From NCBI GenBank assembly GCA_949948735.1, contig CATLGV010000004.1, positions 124,001 to 188,000 on the forward strand: a DNA stretch of 64,000 nt. Reading direction: 5' to 3'. The notes beneath the pieces are model-generated. The model had not been told where the DNA came from and did no database searches. It saw only the letters and a list, made by a program, of their open reading frames with translations. Position numbers and translations under genes: made by a program. Positions 51,736 to 62,669 of this stretch are shown here, piece after piece. The stretch is from an uncultured Lachnospiraceae bacterium. GTDB lineage: Bacteria > Bacillota > Clostridia > Lachnospirales > Lachnospiraceae. Within the stretch, counting starts at the first letter, position 1. Each line of letters opens with the position of its first letter.

Positions 51736-52881
51736 ATGTATAAGCTGTTAAAGCAGGAAGGACGTGCCAAGAGGGCGGAGGTAACGACCGTTCACGGCAC
51801 CATACAGACACCGGTATTTATGAATGTGGGTACAGTCGCCGCGATAAAGGGCGCTGTATCCACATCCGATTTAGAGGAGATTGGTACGCAGGTCGAACTG
51901 TCGAATACCTACCATCTCCATGTGCGGACCGGTGACGAGACCATCAAAAAATTAGGAGGGCTTCATCAGTTCATGTCCTGGAACAGGCCTATACTGACGG
52001 ATTCGGGCGGGTTTCAGGTCTTTTCTCTTGCGGGACTGCGCAGGATAAAGGAGGAGGGCGTGTACTTTCATTCGCACATTGACGGACGGAAGATTTTTAT
52101 GGGCCCGGAGGAAAGCATGCGGATACAGTCCAATCTGGCCTCCACGATAGCGATGGCGTTTGACGAATGCCCGCCGAGCAGGGCGGAACGCAGATATGTG
52201 GAAAATTCCGTTGCGCGGACGACGCGCTGGCTGGAGCGCTGTAAGCAGGAGATGGCGCGTCTGAACGCCATGGAGGATACGATCAATAAGGACCAGCTGC
52301 TGTTTGGTATCAATCAGGGGGCGGTTTTTGAGGATATCCGGATTGAGCATGCAAAGCGCATTTCGGAGATGGATTTGGACGGCTATGCGGTCGGCGGGCT
52401 GGCGGTCGGCGAGACGCATGAGGAGATGTATCATATCCTGGATGAGACGGTGCCGTATCTGCCCAAGGACAAGCCGACGTATCTGATGGGTGTGGGCACG
52501 CCGGCGAATATTCTCGAGGCGGTGGAGCGGGGCGTTGATTTCTTTGACTGCGTATATCCGACGCGCAACGGCCGCCATGGCCATTTATATACGAACCACG
52601 GTAAGATGAATCTGTTTAACGCGAAGTACGAGCTGGATGCGCGCCCGATAGAGGAGGGGTGCGGCTGTCCCGCATGCCGCCGGTATTCCAGGGCGTATAT
52701 CCGCCATCTGCTCAAGGCCAGGGAAATGCTTGGCATGCGGCTGTGCGTGCTGCATAATCTTTACTTTTATAATACAATGATGACGGAGATTCGGGATGCG
52801 CTGGATGCCGGGGAATTTGCCGCGTATAAGAAGCGTAAGCTCGAGGGGATGCAGACCGGGGAAGCGGATGTGAGAATTTAG
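51736..52881 (+). CDS. tgt: tRNA-guanine transglycosylase
   Basis: Enzyme of 381 aa that swaps guanine 34 for a queuine precursor in certain tRNAs. Catalytic Asp89 lies in TDSGGFQVFSL, Asp271 in FDCVYPTRNGRHG, and the zinc site is CGCPACRRYSRAYIRHL with a later His. GAAAGGA precedes the ATG. It is 107 bp upstream of yajC, the usual tgt-yajC order. Confidence 0.96.
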   Translation: MYKLLKQEGRAKRAEVTTVHGTIQTPVFMNVGTVAAIKGAVSTSDLEEIGTQVELSNTYHLHVRTGDETIKKLGGLHQFMSWNRPILTDSGGFQVFSLAGLRRIKEEGVYFHSHIDGRKIFMGPEESMRIQSNLASTIAMAFDECPPSRAERRYVENSVARTTRWLERCKQEMARLNAMEDTINKDQLLFGINQGAVFEDIRIEHAKRISEMDLDGYAVGGLAVGETHEEMYHILDETVPYLPKDKPTYLMGVGTPANILEAVERGVDFFDCVYPTRNGRHGHLYTNHGKMNLFNAKYELDARPIEEGCGCPACRRYSRAYIRHLLKAREMLGMRLCVLHNLYFYNTMMTEIRDALDAGEFAAYKKRKLEGMQTGEADVRI

Positions 52882-52892
52882 AAATATTTTAC

Positions 52893-52921
52893 TTGATGTA
52901 TGCGGCGTTTTTGTGTACAAT
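52893..52921 (+). promoter_or_regulatory. Promoter of yajC
   Basis: -35 TTGATG (52893-52898) and -10 TACAAT (52916-52921), spacer 17, in the gap after tgt. Confidence 0.5.
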
Positions 52922-52988
52922 GTTTTTTATGTGATAAGAGCATAAAGCAGTAATCGCTGCAATCTTAATTTAGGAGGAAGATTCGGGT

Positions 52989-53342
52989 ATGAATTTATTA
53001 TTGGCAGAAGGTGCGCAGGCGGCAGGAGAGGGTGCGGACGCGGCAGCTGCAGCGGGACAGGGAGCCGGCAGCATTCTCTACATGGTTTTGATGGTGGTAT
53101 TTTGGATTGCGCTCCTGTATTTTATAATGATACGGCCGCAGAAGAAGGAACAGAAAAAGAAGGCGGCGCTGATTAATTCCATAGAGGTTGGCGACAGTAT
53201 AATGACGACCGGCGGATTTTACGGCGTGGTCATCGACGTGACGGAAGAGGACGTTATTGTGGAGTTTGGCAATAACAAGAACTGCCGTATTCCCATGAAG
53301 AAGGCGGCAATCGATCAGGTAGAGAAGCCTGATGCGGAATAA
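52989..53342 (+). CDS. yajC: Preprotein translocase subunit YajC
   Basis: Small membrane protein of 117 aa that associates with SecDF-YidC. An Ala/Gly-rich N-terminal segment precedes one helix (about 33-52, ILYMVLMVVFWIALLYFIMI), then IRPQKKEQKK and a soluble domain with VGDSIMTTGGFYGVVIDV. AGGAGG is before the ATG. Family length is typical. Confidence 0.94.
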   Translation: MNLLLAEGAQAAGEGADAAAAAGQGAGSILYMVLMVVFWIALLYFIMIRPQKKEQKKKAALINSIEVGDSIMTTGGFYGVVIDVTEEDVIVEFGNNKNCRIPMKKAAIDQVEKPDAE

Positions 53343-53441
53343 AAGGCGGGAATTGTCATAGTGTAAAGCATTTAATCGGGCGTGCAGGCGCTCGATTTTC
53401 TTTTGGATAAAATATCAGCCTGTTATCTCCGGGAGGGGAAC

Positions 53442-53666
53442 ATGGTGCAACGATTAACGGCAGCGGACTTCGACCGGGTTTGCCTGACTTGCTTGCGGCG
53501 GCAGGGCAGATTGGTATTTGCAGTCCCGCAGGCTGAATTTTCATCGTTTTTGTTGAAATTTCCTGCTGAATGTACTATGATTGAATATGTGCATCATTAT
53601 TCAGCGGCTCACGAAGCCTGTGTGGTAACGGCAGGCAGTGCGGCTGATGAAAAGCTTACGGATTGA
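53442..53666 (+). CDS. Hypothetical protein of 74 aa
   Basis: Short open frame with GGGAGGGG just before ATG 53442, starting [17 protein letters not shown] and ending AADEKLTD. No family recognised; three Cys and no membrane helix. It lies between yajC and leuB in the same direction and ends just at the leuB ribosome site. The good ribosome site is the main support. Confidence 0.4.
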   Translation: MVQRLTAADFDRVCLTCLRRQGRLVFAVPQAEFSSFLLKFPAECTMIEYVHHYSAAHEACVVTAGSAADEKLTD

Positions 53667-53685
53667 GAAAGGGGTATGTCATAAG

Positions 53686-54786
53686 ATGAATTTAAATATT
53701 GTATGTATTCCGGGCGACGGCATCGGGCCGGAAATCGTTGCGGAGGCAAAGAAGGTTCTGGACAGGGTTGCTCAGAAATATAATCACGATATTACATATA
53801 AGGATATATTGATGGGAGGCGCTTCCATTGACGCGTGCGGGGAACCGCTTACGGAGGAGGCGATTGCGGCGGCGAAGGCGGCCGACGCAGTGCTGATGGG
53901 CTCAATCGGGGGTAATACCGCAACCTCTCCGTGGTATCAGCTGCCGCCGCATTTAAGGCCGGAGGCAGGGCTTTTGAAGCTGAGAAAGTCTCTGAATCTT
54001 TTTGCAAACCTGAGGCCTGCATATCTCTATGAGGAGCTGAAGGCGGCATGTCCGCTGCGGGACGATATTATCGGCAGCGGCTTTGACATGATGATTATGC
54101 GTGAGCTGACCGGCGGACTTTATTTCGGAGAGCGCAGCACGAAAGAAGTGGACGGCGTAACGACCGCGGTCGACACGCTTACCTATAACGAAAACGAAAT
54201 TCGCCGCATTGCCGTGAAGGGCTTTGAGATTGCGATGAAGCGCCGCAAAAAGGTGACAAGCGTTGACAAGGCGAATGTACTGGATTCCTCGAGACTGTGG
54301 AGAAAAGTCGTCGAGGAGGTTGCAAAGGACTATCCGGAGGTCGCGCTCGAGCATATGCTGGTTGACAACTGCGCGATGCAGCTTGTCAAAGACCCCGCGC
54401 AGTTTGACGTGATTCTGACCGAAAATATGTTTGGCGATATTTTGTCCGACGAGGCCAGTATGGTGACGGGCTCCATCGGCATGCTTTCGTCGGCAAGCTT
54501 AAACGATACGAAGTTCGGCCTGTATGAGCCGAGCGGCGGCTCCGCGCCGGACATTGCGGGCAAGGGGATTGCAAACCCGATTGCGACGATTTTGAGCGCG
54601 GCGATGATGCTCCGTTACAGCTTTGACCTGGACAAAGAGGCGGATGCGATGGAAGCGGCCGTTCGTCAGGTTCTTGCGGAGGGCTACCGGACAATCGATA
54701 TTATGCCGCAGGAGGAAAGCAGACGCGGCGGGGTTACGCAGGTCGGCACGGCGCAGATGGGCGATTTGATCTGTGACAGGATATAG
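53686..54786 (+). CDS. leuB: 3-isopropylmalate dehydrogenase
   Basis: NAD-dependent enzyme of 366 aa in leucine synthesis. Features: [11 protein letters not shown] at the N-terminus, [13 protein letters not shown] substrate loop, [16 protein letters not shown], and [23 protein letters not shown] with metal-binding Asp residues. ATG 53686 follows GAAAGGGG. It starts a leuB-ilvD-ilvB run without leuA, leuCD, ilvC or ilvN nearby. Confidence 0.96.
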   Translation: MNLNIVCIPGDGIGPEIVAEAKKVLDRVAQKYNHDITYKDILMGGASIDACGEPLTEEAIAAAKAADAVLMGSIGGNTATSPWYQLPPHLRPEAGLLKLRKSLNLFANLRPAYLYEELKAACPLRDDIIGSGFDMMIMRELTGGLYFGERSTKEVDGVTTAVDTLTYNENEIRRIAVKGFEIAMKRRKKVTSVDKANVLDSSRLWRKVVEEVAKDYPEVALEHMLVDNCAMQLVKDPAQFDVILTENMFGDILSDEASMVTGSIGMLSSASLNDTKFGLYEPSGGSAPDIAGKGIANPIATILSAAMMLRYSFDLDKEADAMEAAVRQVLAEGYRTIDIMPQEESRRGGVTQVGTAQMGDLICDRI

Positions 54787-54835
54787 TGCCGAAAATCATA
54801 CTACGACAATAAAGGCGATGAAGGAGAAGATTGCG

Positions 54836-56512
54836 ATGAGAAGTGATAATGTAAAAAAGGGGATGCAGCAGGCGCCCCATAGAAGTCTGTTTAACGCGTT
54901 GGGCTTTACCGAGGAGGAGATGCAAAAGCCGATGGTCGGCATTGTCAGCTCCTACAACGAGATTGTGCCCGGCCATATGAATCTGGATAAGATTGTAAAC
55001 GCCGTCAAGCTTGGCGTTGCGGAGGCAGGCGGAGTGCCGGTGGTCTTTCCGGCGATTGCGGTCTGCGACGGTATTGCGATGGGGCATATCGGAATGAAAT
55101 ATTCGCTTGTGACTAGGGACTTGATTGCGGATTCGACGGAGTGTATGGCGCTGGCGCATCAGTTTGACGCGCTGGTCATGGTGCCCAACTGCGACAAAAA
55201 CGTTCCGGGACTTTTGATGGCGGCGGCCAGAATCAACGTTCCGACGGTGTTTGTGTCCGGCGGCCCGATGCTTGCGGGACGCGTGAAGGGCCAGAAGCGC
55301 AGCCTTTCGTCCATGTTTGAGGCGGTGGGCGCGTATGCAGCCGGCACAATGACGGAGGAGGATGTCTGCGAATTTGAGAATAAGGCGTGTCCGACCTGCG
55401 GCTCCTGCTCAGGCATGTACACGGCCAATTCCATGAACTGCCTGACAGAGGCGCTTGGCATGGGCCTGAGAGGAAACGGCACGATTCCCGCTGTATATTC
55501 GGAGCGGCTCAAGCTTGCCAAGCATGCGGGCATGGCGGTCATGGAGCTGTTAAAGAAGGATATTCGTCCGCGCGATATTATGACAAAGGACGCGATTTTG
55601 AATGCGCTGACGGTAGATATGGCGCTGGGCTGTTCTACGAATTCCATGCTGCATCTTCCGGCAATCGCGCATGAAATCGGTTTTGACTTTGAAATCGGCT
55701 TTGCCAATGAAATCAGCGCGAAAACGCCCAACCTCTGCCATCTGGCGCCGGCGGGCCCGACTTATATGGAGGATTTGAACGAGGCCGGCGGCGTATATGC
55801 CGTGATGAATGAGCTTGCCGAGGCAGGGCTGCTCCATGAGGACTGCATGACCGTTACGGGAAAGACCATCGGTGAAAATATCAGGGGTGCGGTGAACAGA
55901 GACACAACGGTTATCCGTCCGCTGGATAATCCGTACAGCACAACAGGCGGCCTTGCCGTATTAAAGGGGAATCTGGCGCCGGACGGCAGCGTTGTAAAGC
56001 GTTCCGCGGTCGTTCCCGAGATGATGGTGCACGAAGGCCCTGCGCGGGTATTTGAGTGCGAGGAGGACGCGATTGAGGCAATTAAGGGCGGTAAGATTAC
56101 GGCCGGCGATGTAGTTGTCATCCGGTACGAAGGGCCTAAGGGCGGCCCGGGTATGAGAGAGATGCTCAACCCGACCTCTGCGATTGCCGGTATGGGGCTT
56201 GGCTCCTCGGTCGCGCTGATTACGGACGGCCGGTTCTCCGGTGCTTCCCGCGGCGCGTCTATCGGGCATGTGTCGCCGGAGGCGGCGGTAGGCGGACCGA
56301 TTGCGCTGGTTGAGGAGGGGGATATCATCTCCATCAATATTCCGGAATGCAGTCTGAATGTAAAGGTTTCGGATGAGGAGCTGGCAAAGAGGCGTGCGGC
56401 ATGGCAGCCCAGAGAGCCGAAGATTACGACCGGGTATCTGGCACGGTACCGCGAGCTGGTGACAAGCGGCAACCGGGGCGCGATTCTGGAGATTCCCAGG
56501 AACAACGGATAG
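54836..56512 (+). CDS. ilvD: Dihydroxy-acid dehydratase
   Basis: Iron-sulfur dehydratase of 558 aa in isoleucine/valine synthesis. Cluster and active-site parts: [26 protein letters not shown], and the late [14 protein letters not shown] 54836 is chosen, with AAGGAG eight bases upstream; an in-frame ATG at 54818 overlaps that site. It follows leuB by about 50 bp, probably in one operon. Confidence 0.97.
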   Translation: MRSDNVKKGMQQAPHRSLFNALGFTEEEMQKPMVGIVSSYNEIVPGHMNLDKIVNAVKLGVAEAGGVPVVFPAIAVCDGIAMGHIGMKYSLVTRDLIADSTECMALAHQFDALVMVPNCDKNVPGLLMAAARINVPTVFVSGGPMLAGRVKGQKRSLSSMFEAVGAYAAGTMTEEDVCEFENKACPTCGSCSGMYTANSMNCLTEALGMGLRGNGTIPAVYSERLKLAKHAGMAVMELLKKDIRPRDIMTKDAILNALTVDMALGCSTNSMLHLPAIAHEIGFDFEIGFANEISAKTPNLCHLAPAGPTYMEDLNEAGGVYAVMNELAEAGLLHEDCMTVTGKTIGENIRGAVNRDTTVIRPLDNPYSTTGGLAVLKGNLAPDGSVVKRSAVVPEMMVHEGPARVFECEEDAIEAIKGGKITAGDVVVIRYEGPKGGPGMREMLNPTSAIAGMGLGSSVALITDGRFSGASRGASIGHVSPEAAVGGPIALVEEGDIISINIPECSLNVKVSDEELAKRRAAWQPREPKITTGYLARYRELVTSGNRGAILEIPRNNG

Positions 56513-56562
56513 CAGGAGCGGACATCGAATTTGCAGATTGAGAAAGGGGTTTTGTTACAAAT

Positions 56563-58242
56563 ATGCAGCTGACAGGTTCACAAATCGTTGTAGAGTGTTT
56601 AAAGGAGCAGGGCGTGGATACCGTGTTCGGGTATCCCGGCGGTTCTATTTTGAATATATATGATGAATTATACAGACACAGGGATGAGATTAACCATATT
56701 TTGACCTCCCATGAGCAGGGAGCGTCCCATGCGGCGGACGGCTATGCGCGCGCGACCGGGAAGGTCGGGGTATGCCTGGCGACGAGCGGCCCGGGGGCGA
56801 CGAATCTTGTTACGGGGATTGCGACGGCTTACATGGATTCCGTACCGCTTGTGGCGATTACGGCCAATGTAACGCTGCCGCTGCTTGGTAAGGACAGCTT
56901 TCAGGAGGTGGATATCGCAGGCGTGACCATGCCCATCACAAAGCATGGCTATATCGTAAAGGACGTCACGAAGCTTGCGGATACCCTGCGCAGGGCCTTC
57001 AAGATTGCAAAGTCGGGCAGGCCGGGGCCGGTGCTGGTGGATATTACGAAGGACGTGACCGCAAACAAATGCGAATTCGTGCCGCAGAAGCCGGAGACGC
57101 CGGAGCTTGTGAACGCGTATACGGAGGCGGATATTCAGGTTGCGCTGGAGCTGATTAAAAATGCCGGGCGTCCGTTTATCTACCTTGGCGGCGGCGCGAT
57201 TCTTTCAGGCGCCTCCAGGGAGGTAAAGGAATTTGCGGAAAAGATTGACGCGCCGGTGTGCGATACGCTGATGGCAAAGGGCGCGTTTGACGGAAAAAGC
57301 AGCCTGTACACGGGCATGGTCGGCATGCACGGGACGAAGACCTCTAATTACGGCGTCAGCCAGTGTGATTTGCTGATTGCGCTGGGCGCGCGGTTCTCAG
57401 ACAGAGTAGTCGGCAATCCGAAAAAGTTTGCCGAAAACGCGAAAATCCTGCAGATTGATATTGATGCGGCGGAGATAAACAAAAATATTAAGACCGACGC
57501 TTCGGTGGTAGGAGATTTAAAGACGATTCTGAAGGAGCTCAACAGTAAGCTTGAGCCGCAGCAGCATCCGGAATGGATTGCGAAAATCACAGAATTCAAA
57601 GAGAAGTATCCGTTAAAATACGAGACCGAAAAGCTGACCTGTCCCTATATCATTGAAGAGCTGGATCGGGTGACGCAGGGAAAGGCGATTGTGACGACGG
57701 ACGTTGGGCAGCATCAGATGTGGGCGGCGCAATATTATCGGTATACGGAGCCGCGTACCTTCTTATCCTCGGGCGGGCTTGGCACGATGGGATACGGACT
57801 CGGGGCGTGTATCGGCGCGAAGGTCGGCAGACCCGATAAGATTTGCGTGAACATTGCAGGAGACGGATGCTTTCGCATGAACATGAACGAGCTGGCTACC
57901 GCAAGCCGCTACAATATTCCGATTATCCAGATTGTGATCAACAATCATGTACTGGGCATGGTCAGGCAGTGGCAGACGCTGTTCTACGAAAAGCGCTATT
58001 CCCAGACGATTTTGGAAGACAAGGTTGATTTTGTAAAAGTTTCGGAGGGCTTAGGCTGCGAGGCAATGCGCGTGACTGCGCGCGAGGAGGTTGCGCCGGC
58101 GATTGAAAAGGCGATTGCGCTGAATAAGCCGATGGTTATCGAGTGCGTGATTGAAGAGGATGACAAAGTATTCCCGATGGTTCCTGCGGGAGCGCCGATC
58201 AGCGATGCGTTTGACGCCGATGACTTAAAGAGCCGCCAGTAG
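56563..58242 (+). CDS. ilvB: Acetolactate synthase, large (catalytic) subunit
   Basis: Thiamine-diphosphate enzyme of 559 aa, first step of branched-chain amino acid synthesis. The catalytic Glu is in [22 protein letters not shown]/ThDP regions are complete, with [14 protein letters not shown] and NN for the cofactor metal. No small subunit (ilvN) follows, so feedback control by valine would need a subunit from elsewhere. The leader GATTGAGAAAGGGGT also stands before leuB. Confidence 0.95.
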   Translation: MQLTGSQIVVECLKEQGVDTVFGYPGGSILNIYDELYRHRDEINHILTSHEQGASHAADGYARATGKVGVCLATSGPGATNLVTGIATAYMDSVPLVAITANVTLPLLGKDSFQEVDIAGVTMPITKHGYIVKDVTKLADTLRRAFKIAKSGRPGPVLVDITKDVTANKCEFVPQKPETPELVNAYTEADIQVALELIKNAGRPFIYLGGGAILSGASREVKEFAEKIDAPVCDTLMAKGAFDGKSSLYTGMVGMHGTKTSNYGVSQCDLLIALGARFSDRVVGNPKKFAENAKILQIDIDAAEINKNIKTDASVVGDLKTILKELNSKLEPQQHPEWIAKITEFKEKYPLKYETEKLTCPYIIEELDRVTQGKAIVTTDVGQHQMWAAQYYRYTEPRTFLSSGGLGTMGYGLGACIGAKVGRPDKICVNIAGDGCFRMNMNELATASRYNIPIIQIVINNHVLGMVRQWQTLFYEKRYSQTILEDKVDFVKVSEGLGCEAMRVTAREEVAPAIEKAIALNKPMVIECVIEEDDKVFPMVPAGAPISDAFDADDLKSRQ

Positions 58243-58265
58243 CATGTGACGGTTTTGGAAAACAA

Positions 58266-59711
58266 ATGATGAAAAACCATAAGAGGAAGTGCCAAAGGCT
58301 GGCTGCCTTATTTGGCGGGATCTGTACTGCGGCAGTATTGGCCGTGGGCGCCGTTATTGCGCTGAGCGCATGCTATTATAAGGACGACCGCTTCCCGGCG
58401 GGAGTATGGATAAACGGCATTTATTGTACCGGTATGACGCCGCAGGAGGTATCGGCGCTGATAACGCCTGCATATTATGAGGATTTTGACGTGGTCTCCG
58501 TACATACGCTTCAGGGGGATTGCCATGAGCTTCCTCTGGAGGAGTATGGCGTGACAATCACGTACCTGCCGGTGCTCGAGCGGCTGCTGCAGGACAATCA
58601 GGGATACCGATGGCTTCGCAATATCGCAGAGCCGCGGCACTACAGCGTTGAACCGGAATACTGCTACGATATGACGCAGATGGAGGCAAAGCTGGAGGAG
58701 CTGGCGTGGCTCAACGAAAACCTGTATAATCCGCAGAATACGGTATCCATTATTAAGAGCGCCGAGGCGGGTTATATCCTTGTAGATGAAACAAGGGATT
58801 TACTTTTGCGCGATAACGCGGTAAAATTAATTTCCGAGGGGATTGTTAATCAATTAACAGATATTGATCTGGCGGATTCCGCAAACAGAGAGCTGTGCTA
58901 TCAGTCCGTGCCATATACGGATGAGATGAAGGATACGCTGGAAAAATGGGAGGGCGTCAGGGATTTTCAGGATTTCCGGATGACGTACGAGTTTGGAGAC
59001 CACAGAGAAGTTGTCGACGAAAATGTAGTGGCCGACTGGATTGCGCTGGACGATAACGGGCATATCCTGTATGATGAGCACAACCGGCCCGTTCTCGACG
59101 AGACGGTTGTGGAGGAGTATGTCGCATACCTGTGCACCACCTACAATACCGTGGGCATTGAGCGGAGCTTTCAGGCAACGCGGGGGGACGTCGTGAAGGT
59201 GTCGGGCGGCAGTTATGGCAACGAGCTGGACGCGAAGGCAGAGTACGATTTCCTGCTGCAGGCTTTTTTGAAAAAGGAAAGCGGCGTGAGGACGCCGGTA
59301 TACCTGTCGGAGGCGAAGGAAAAAGGCCTTGACGATATCGGAGACACTTACATAGAAGTCGATATGGGAAATCAGCAGATGTATTATTACGCGGACGGCG
59401 AGCTGGTGCTTGAAACGCCCATCGTGACCGGCAATACGTCGCGCAGATGGGGGACGCCGTCGAAGGTGTGCTATGTCTATTTTAAGCAGCGAAACCGGGT
59501 GCTCAGAGGACAGGATTACGCGACGCCCGTCAAATACTGGATGGCGGTTGACGGACATATCGGTATCCACGACGCGACCTGGCGGAAGGAATTTGGCGGC
59601 GAGATCTACAAGACGAACGGCTCGCACGGCTGTATCAATACGCCGCTCGAGGTTATGGCTAAGCTGTATGAGCTGGCGGAGGAAGGAACGCCGGTGATTA
59701 TGTTTTATTGA
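58266..59711 (+). CDS. L,D-transpeptidase (YkuD domain) with peptidoglycan-binding part
   Basis: Membrane-anchored protein of 481 aa that likely forms 3-3 cross-links in peptidoglycan. N-terminal helix (about 15-38), then a repeat-containing PG-binding region (WINGIYCTGMTPQEVSALI), and a C-terminal YkuD domain from about 355 (YIEVDMGNQQMYYYADGELV) ending in the catalytic motif GSHGCINTPLEVM with the active Cys. Two adjacent ATGs (58266, 58269) are both possible. A cytoplasmic tail is short and basic. Confidence 0.9.
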   Translation: MMKNHKRKCQRLAALFGGICTAAVLAVGAVIALSACYYKDDRFPAGVWINGIYCTGMTPQEVSALITPAYYEDFDVVSVHTLQGDCHELPLEEYGVTITYLPVLERLLQDNQGYRWLRNIAEPRHYSVEPEYCYDMTQMEAKLEELAWLNENLYNPQNTVSIIKSAEAGYILVDETRDLLLRDNAVKLISEGIVNQLTDIDLADSANRELCYQSVPYTDEMKDTLEKWEGVRDFQDFRMTYEFGDHREVVDENVVADWIALDDNGHILYDEHNRPVLDETVVEEYVAYLCTTYNTVGIERSFQATRGDVVKVSGGSYGNELDAKAEYDFLLQAFLKKESGVRTPVYLSEAKEKGLDDIGDTYIEVDMGNQQMYYYADGELVLETPIVTGNTSRRWGTPSKVCYVYFKQRNRVLRGQDYATPVKYWMAVDGHIGIHDATWRKEFGGEIYKTNGSHGCINTPLEVMAKLYELAEEGTPVIMFY

Positions 59712-59847
59712 GAATGCCCTTGTCAATTGAAGGTACCGAAATATTCAATATTTATCTTCAGCAGGCCGGCTGTCGCGCACGCCGAAGGTATGTGTTGTAT
59801 ATATAAAGAGAAAACCAAATTCAACAAGAAATGAGGAGGAGTAAAAA

Positions 59848-60930
59848 TTGTCCAGAGTGTATAATTTTTCAGCAGGTCCCGCAGTTTTGCCTGAGGAAGT
59901 CTTAAAAGAAGCTGCAGACGAGATGTTAGACTATAAGGGAACCGGTATGTCGGTGATGGAGATGAGCCATCGCTCGAAGGCGTATGATACGATTATCAAA
60001 GAAGCGGAAGCGGATTTGAGAGAGCTGATGAACATTCCCGATAATTATAAGGTACTGTTCCTGCAGGGCGGCGCAAGCCAGCAGTTTGCGATGATACCGA
60101 TGAACCTTATGAAGAATAAGGTAGCGGATTACATTGTGACCGGCCAGTGGGCGAAGAAGGCATATCAGGAGGCCTGCATCTACGGAAAGGCAAACAAGAT
60201 TGCGTCTAGTGAGGATAAGACCTTCTCTTATATTCCGGACTGCTCGGATCTGCCCATTTCGGAGGATGCGGACTATGTATATATCTGTGAGAACAACACG
60301 ATTTACGGGACGAAGTTCAAGACCCTGCCCAATACCAAGGGAAAGACGCTGGTAGCGGATGTGTCCTCGTGCTTTCTTTCCGAGCCGGTGGATGTGACCA
60401 AATACGGCGTAATCTACGGCGGCGTACAGAAGAATATCGGACCTGCAGGCGTGGTAATCGTGATTATCCGTGAGGATTTGATTACGGAGGATGTGCTTCC
60501 CGGCACGCCGACCATGCTCAAATACAAGACGCACGCGGACAATGATTCCCTGTATAATACACCGCCCGCATACGGCATTTATATCTGCGGCAAGGTTTTC
60601 AAGTGGATTAAAAAGATGGGCGGCCTTCAGAAGATGAAGGAAATTAACGAGAAGAAGGCAAAGATCCTTTACGATTATCTTGATGAGAGCAAGCTCTTTA
60701 AGGGTACCGTGAGAAAGGAAGACCGTTCGCTGATGAACGTGCCTTTTGTGACCGGCAGCGAGGAGCTGGACGCGAAGTTTGTCAAGGAGGCAAAGGAAGC
60801 GGGTTTTGAGAACCTCAAGGGCCACAGAACGGTTGGCGGTATGCGCGCGAGCATTTACAACGCGATGCCGATTGAAGGCGTGGAGAAGCTTGTAGAATTT
60901 ATGAAGAAATTTGAGGAGGCAAATGCATAA
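59848..60930 (+). CDS. serC: Phosphoserine aminotransferase
   Basis: PLP enzyme of 360 aa, second step of serine synthesis from 3-phosphoglycerate. Family parts: NFSAGPAVLPEEVL, LFLQGGASQQFAM, ADVSSCFLSEPVDV and the PLP-binding Lys in YGGVQKNIGPAGV. TTG start with GAGGAGG nine bases upstream. The stop overlaps the serA start by one base (TAATG). Confidence 0.96.
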   Translation: MSRVYNFSAGPAVLPEEVLKEAADEMLDYKGTGMSVMEMSHRSKAYDTIIKEAEADLRELMNIPDNYKVLFLQGGASQQFAMIPMNLMKNKVADYIVTGQWAKKAYQEACIYGKANKIASSEDKTFSYIPDCSDLPISEDADYVYICENNTIYGTKFKTLPNTKGKTLVADVSSCFLSEPVDVTKYGVIYGGVQKNIGPAGVVIVIIREDLITEDVLPGTPTMLKYKTHADNDSLYNTPPAYGIYICGKVFKWIKKMGGLQKMKEINEKKAKILYDYLDESKLFKGTVRKEDRSLMNVPFVTGSEELDAKFVKEAKEAGFENLKGHRTVGGMRASIYNAMPIEGVEKLVEFMKKFEEANA

Positions 60931-62093
60931 TGTATCAGTATCATTGTCTGAACCCTATATCCGCGATTGGATTGGAGCGGTTCACGGAGAAGTATCAGAA
61001 AACAGAGAATATCGCGGAGGCGGACGGCGTGCTTGTCAGAAGCGCGTCCATGTATGAGCTGGAGCTGCCGCAGGGGCTGCTTGCGGTGGCAAGAGCCGGG
61101 GCAGGCACCAACAATATCCCGCTTGAGAAGTGCGCGGAGCAGGGCATTGTCGTATTTAATACGCCCGGCGCAAATGCAAACGGCGTAAAAGAGCTTGTGA
61201 TTGCCGGGATGCTGATGGCGTCAAGGGATATCGTCGGCGGTATCGAGTGGGTTAAGGCCAATCAGGGCGTTGAGACCATCGCCAAGGATGTGGAAAAGGA
61301 GAAGAAGAACTTTGCCGGCACGGAAATCCTGGGGAAGAAGCTTGGCGTTATCGGCCTTGGTGCGATTGGCGGCAGAGTAGCGAACGCGGCGTTGAGCCTT
61401 GGCATGGAGGTATACGGGTATGACCCGAATCTTTCCGTTGCGGCGGCTTTGAGCCTGAGCCGCGATGTGAAGACGGTTGCCAGCGCAGAGGAGATCTATG
61501 CGGAATGTGATTTTATTACGGTACACGTACCGCTTCTGGACAGCACGAAGGGGCTGATTGACGCGGCTGCGATTGAGAAGATGAAGCAGGGCGTTGTTGT
61601 GCTGAATTTCTCGAGAGACCTGCTTGTAAACGAGACGGATATGCTTGCGGCGCTGGATTCGGGCAAGGTGAGAAGGTATGTATCGGATTTCCCGAACACG
61701 ACGACCGCAGGACACAAAAACTGCATCGTCATCCCGCATCTTGGCGCGTCCACGGAGGAATCTGAGGACAACTGTGCGATGATGGCGGTTGACGAGCTGA
61801 AGGATTATCTTGAAAACGGCAATATTAAAAACAGCGTGAACTATCCTGCCTGTGATATGGGAATATGCAACGGCGCGGGCAGAGTGGCGGTTCTACATAA
61901 GAATATTGCCAATATGATTACGCAGTTTACCGCCGCGTTTGGCGAGTCCGATATCAACATCAGCGATATGACCAACAAGTCAAGAGGCGAGTACGCATAT
62001 ACGCTGCTCGATATTGACAAGGCGGCGGATGAGAAGATTATGGAACGCCTTAAGGGTATCAACGGCGTGTTTAAGGTAAGAATAGTAAAGTAG
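60930..62093 (+). CDS. serA: D-3-phosphoglycerate dehydrogenase
   Basis: NAD-dependent enzyme of 387 aa, first step of serine synthesis. The NAD site is LGVIGLGAIGGRVANAA; catalytic parts include GAGTNNIPLEKCAEQGI and HLGASTEESEDN with His-Glu pair. A C-terminal ACT-like domain (about 315-387, ANMITQFTAAFGESDINISDM) may sense serine. Translationally coupled to serC; a strong terminator follows. Confidence 0.95.
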   Translation: MYQYHCLNPISAIGLERFTEKYQKTENIAEADGVLVRSASMYELELPQGLLAVARAGAGTNNIPLEKCAEQGIVVFNTPGANANGVKELVIAGMLMASRDIVGGIEWVKANQGVETIAKDVEKEKKNFAGTEILGKKLGVIGLGAIGGRVANAALSLGMEVYGYDPNLSVAAALSLSRDVKTVASAEEIYAECDFITVHVPLLDSTKGLIDAAAIEKMKQGVVVLNFSRDLLVNETDMLAALDSGKVRRYVSDFPNTTTAGHKNCIVIPHLGASTEESEDNCAMMAVDELKDYLENGNIKNSVNYPACDMGICNGAGRVAVLHKNIANMITQFTAAFGESDINISDMTNKSRGEYAYTLLDIDKAADEKIMERLKGINGVFKVRIVK

Positions 62094-62122
62094 CAGAGAA
62101 GCTGCGACAGCGCAAATGATTG

Positions 62123-62160
62123 AAGGAGAATGTATGCGATTGCGTACATTCTCCTTTTTC
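62123..62160 (+). terminator. Terminator of serC-serA
   Basis: 12-bp perfect stem (62123-62134 with 62145-62156) followed by TTTTT. May also end the minus-strand gene at 62191. Confidence 0.9.
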
Positions 62161-62190
62161 GTTCGCTGCCGCCGGGACAATTTCTATTCT

Positions 62191-62466
62191 TTAATAGGCA
62201 TCATGCACATCCCCGTACTTTGTCATGTTGCCGATGGTATTCTGGAACTTGGTCTCCTTGGATGCGGTAACCTCGCTTGCCAGATCCATGTACCTGATAA
62301 AGATTTCCTCCACGGTGCTTCCCTTTTCTTTGGCGATTTCCTCCATAATGGGCCTGATTTTGTCAAGCTGGAAGGAAACGCGCGTCTTCTGCGGGTCAAA
62401 ATCCTTTAAAACGCGGTCTGCGTATTCGTTGATACGGTCGAGTAATGCTTTGTCCTCCGGTGTCAT
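62191..62466 (-). CDS. Hypothetical protein of 91 aa
   Basis: Small soluble, charged, helical protein (MTPEDKALLDRINEYADRVL at the start, IFIRYMDLASEV near the middle). AAGGAGG lies seven bases before the ATG, so the gene is well supported. I do not recognise the family. It is convergent with serA. Confidence 0.7.
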   Translation of the reverse strand: MTPEDKALLDRINEYADRVLKDFDPQKTRVSFQLDKIRPIMEEIAKEKGSTVEEIFIRYMDLASEVTASKETKFQNTIGNMTKYGDVHDAY

Positions 62467-62569
62467 TTTGAACGCCTCCTTAAAATATACAATAAATAGT
62501 TCTGTGATTTTCTGGTCTGCCGAAGCAGGCGGCCTGCTGCGAAAGATATTGTAGCACGATTGCGGAGGG

Positions 62570-62599
62570 TTGTCAAAAGGCGGAAGGATTTGCTATAAT
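62570..62599 (+). promoter_or_regulatory. Promoter of the small membrane protein gene
   Basis: -35 TTGTCA (62570-62575) and perfect -10 TATAAT (62594-62599), spacer 18. Confidence 0.65.
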
Positions 62600-62669
62600 G
62601 ATATGTAACAGTTCAGCCTTTGGCTTCCTGCTACAATAATACAGACAGAATGCGCCGGGAGGTGTTTTG

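Noticed and set aside
59712-59847. Possible T-box or serine-responsive leader before serC
   Set aside because: The gap has only a weak TCAATTGA repeat and no specifier-like or terminator/antiterminator pair.
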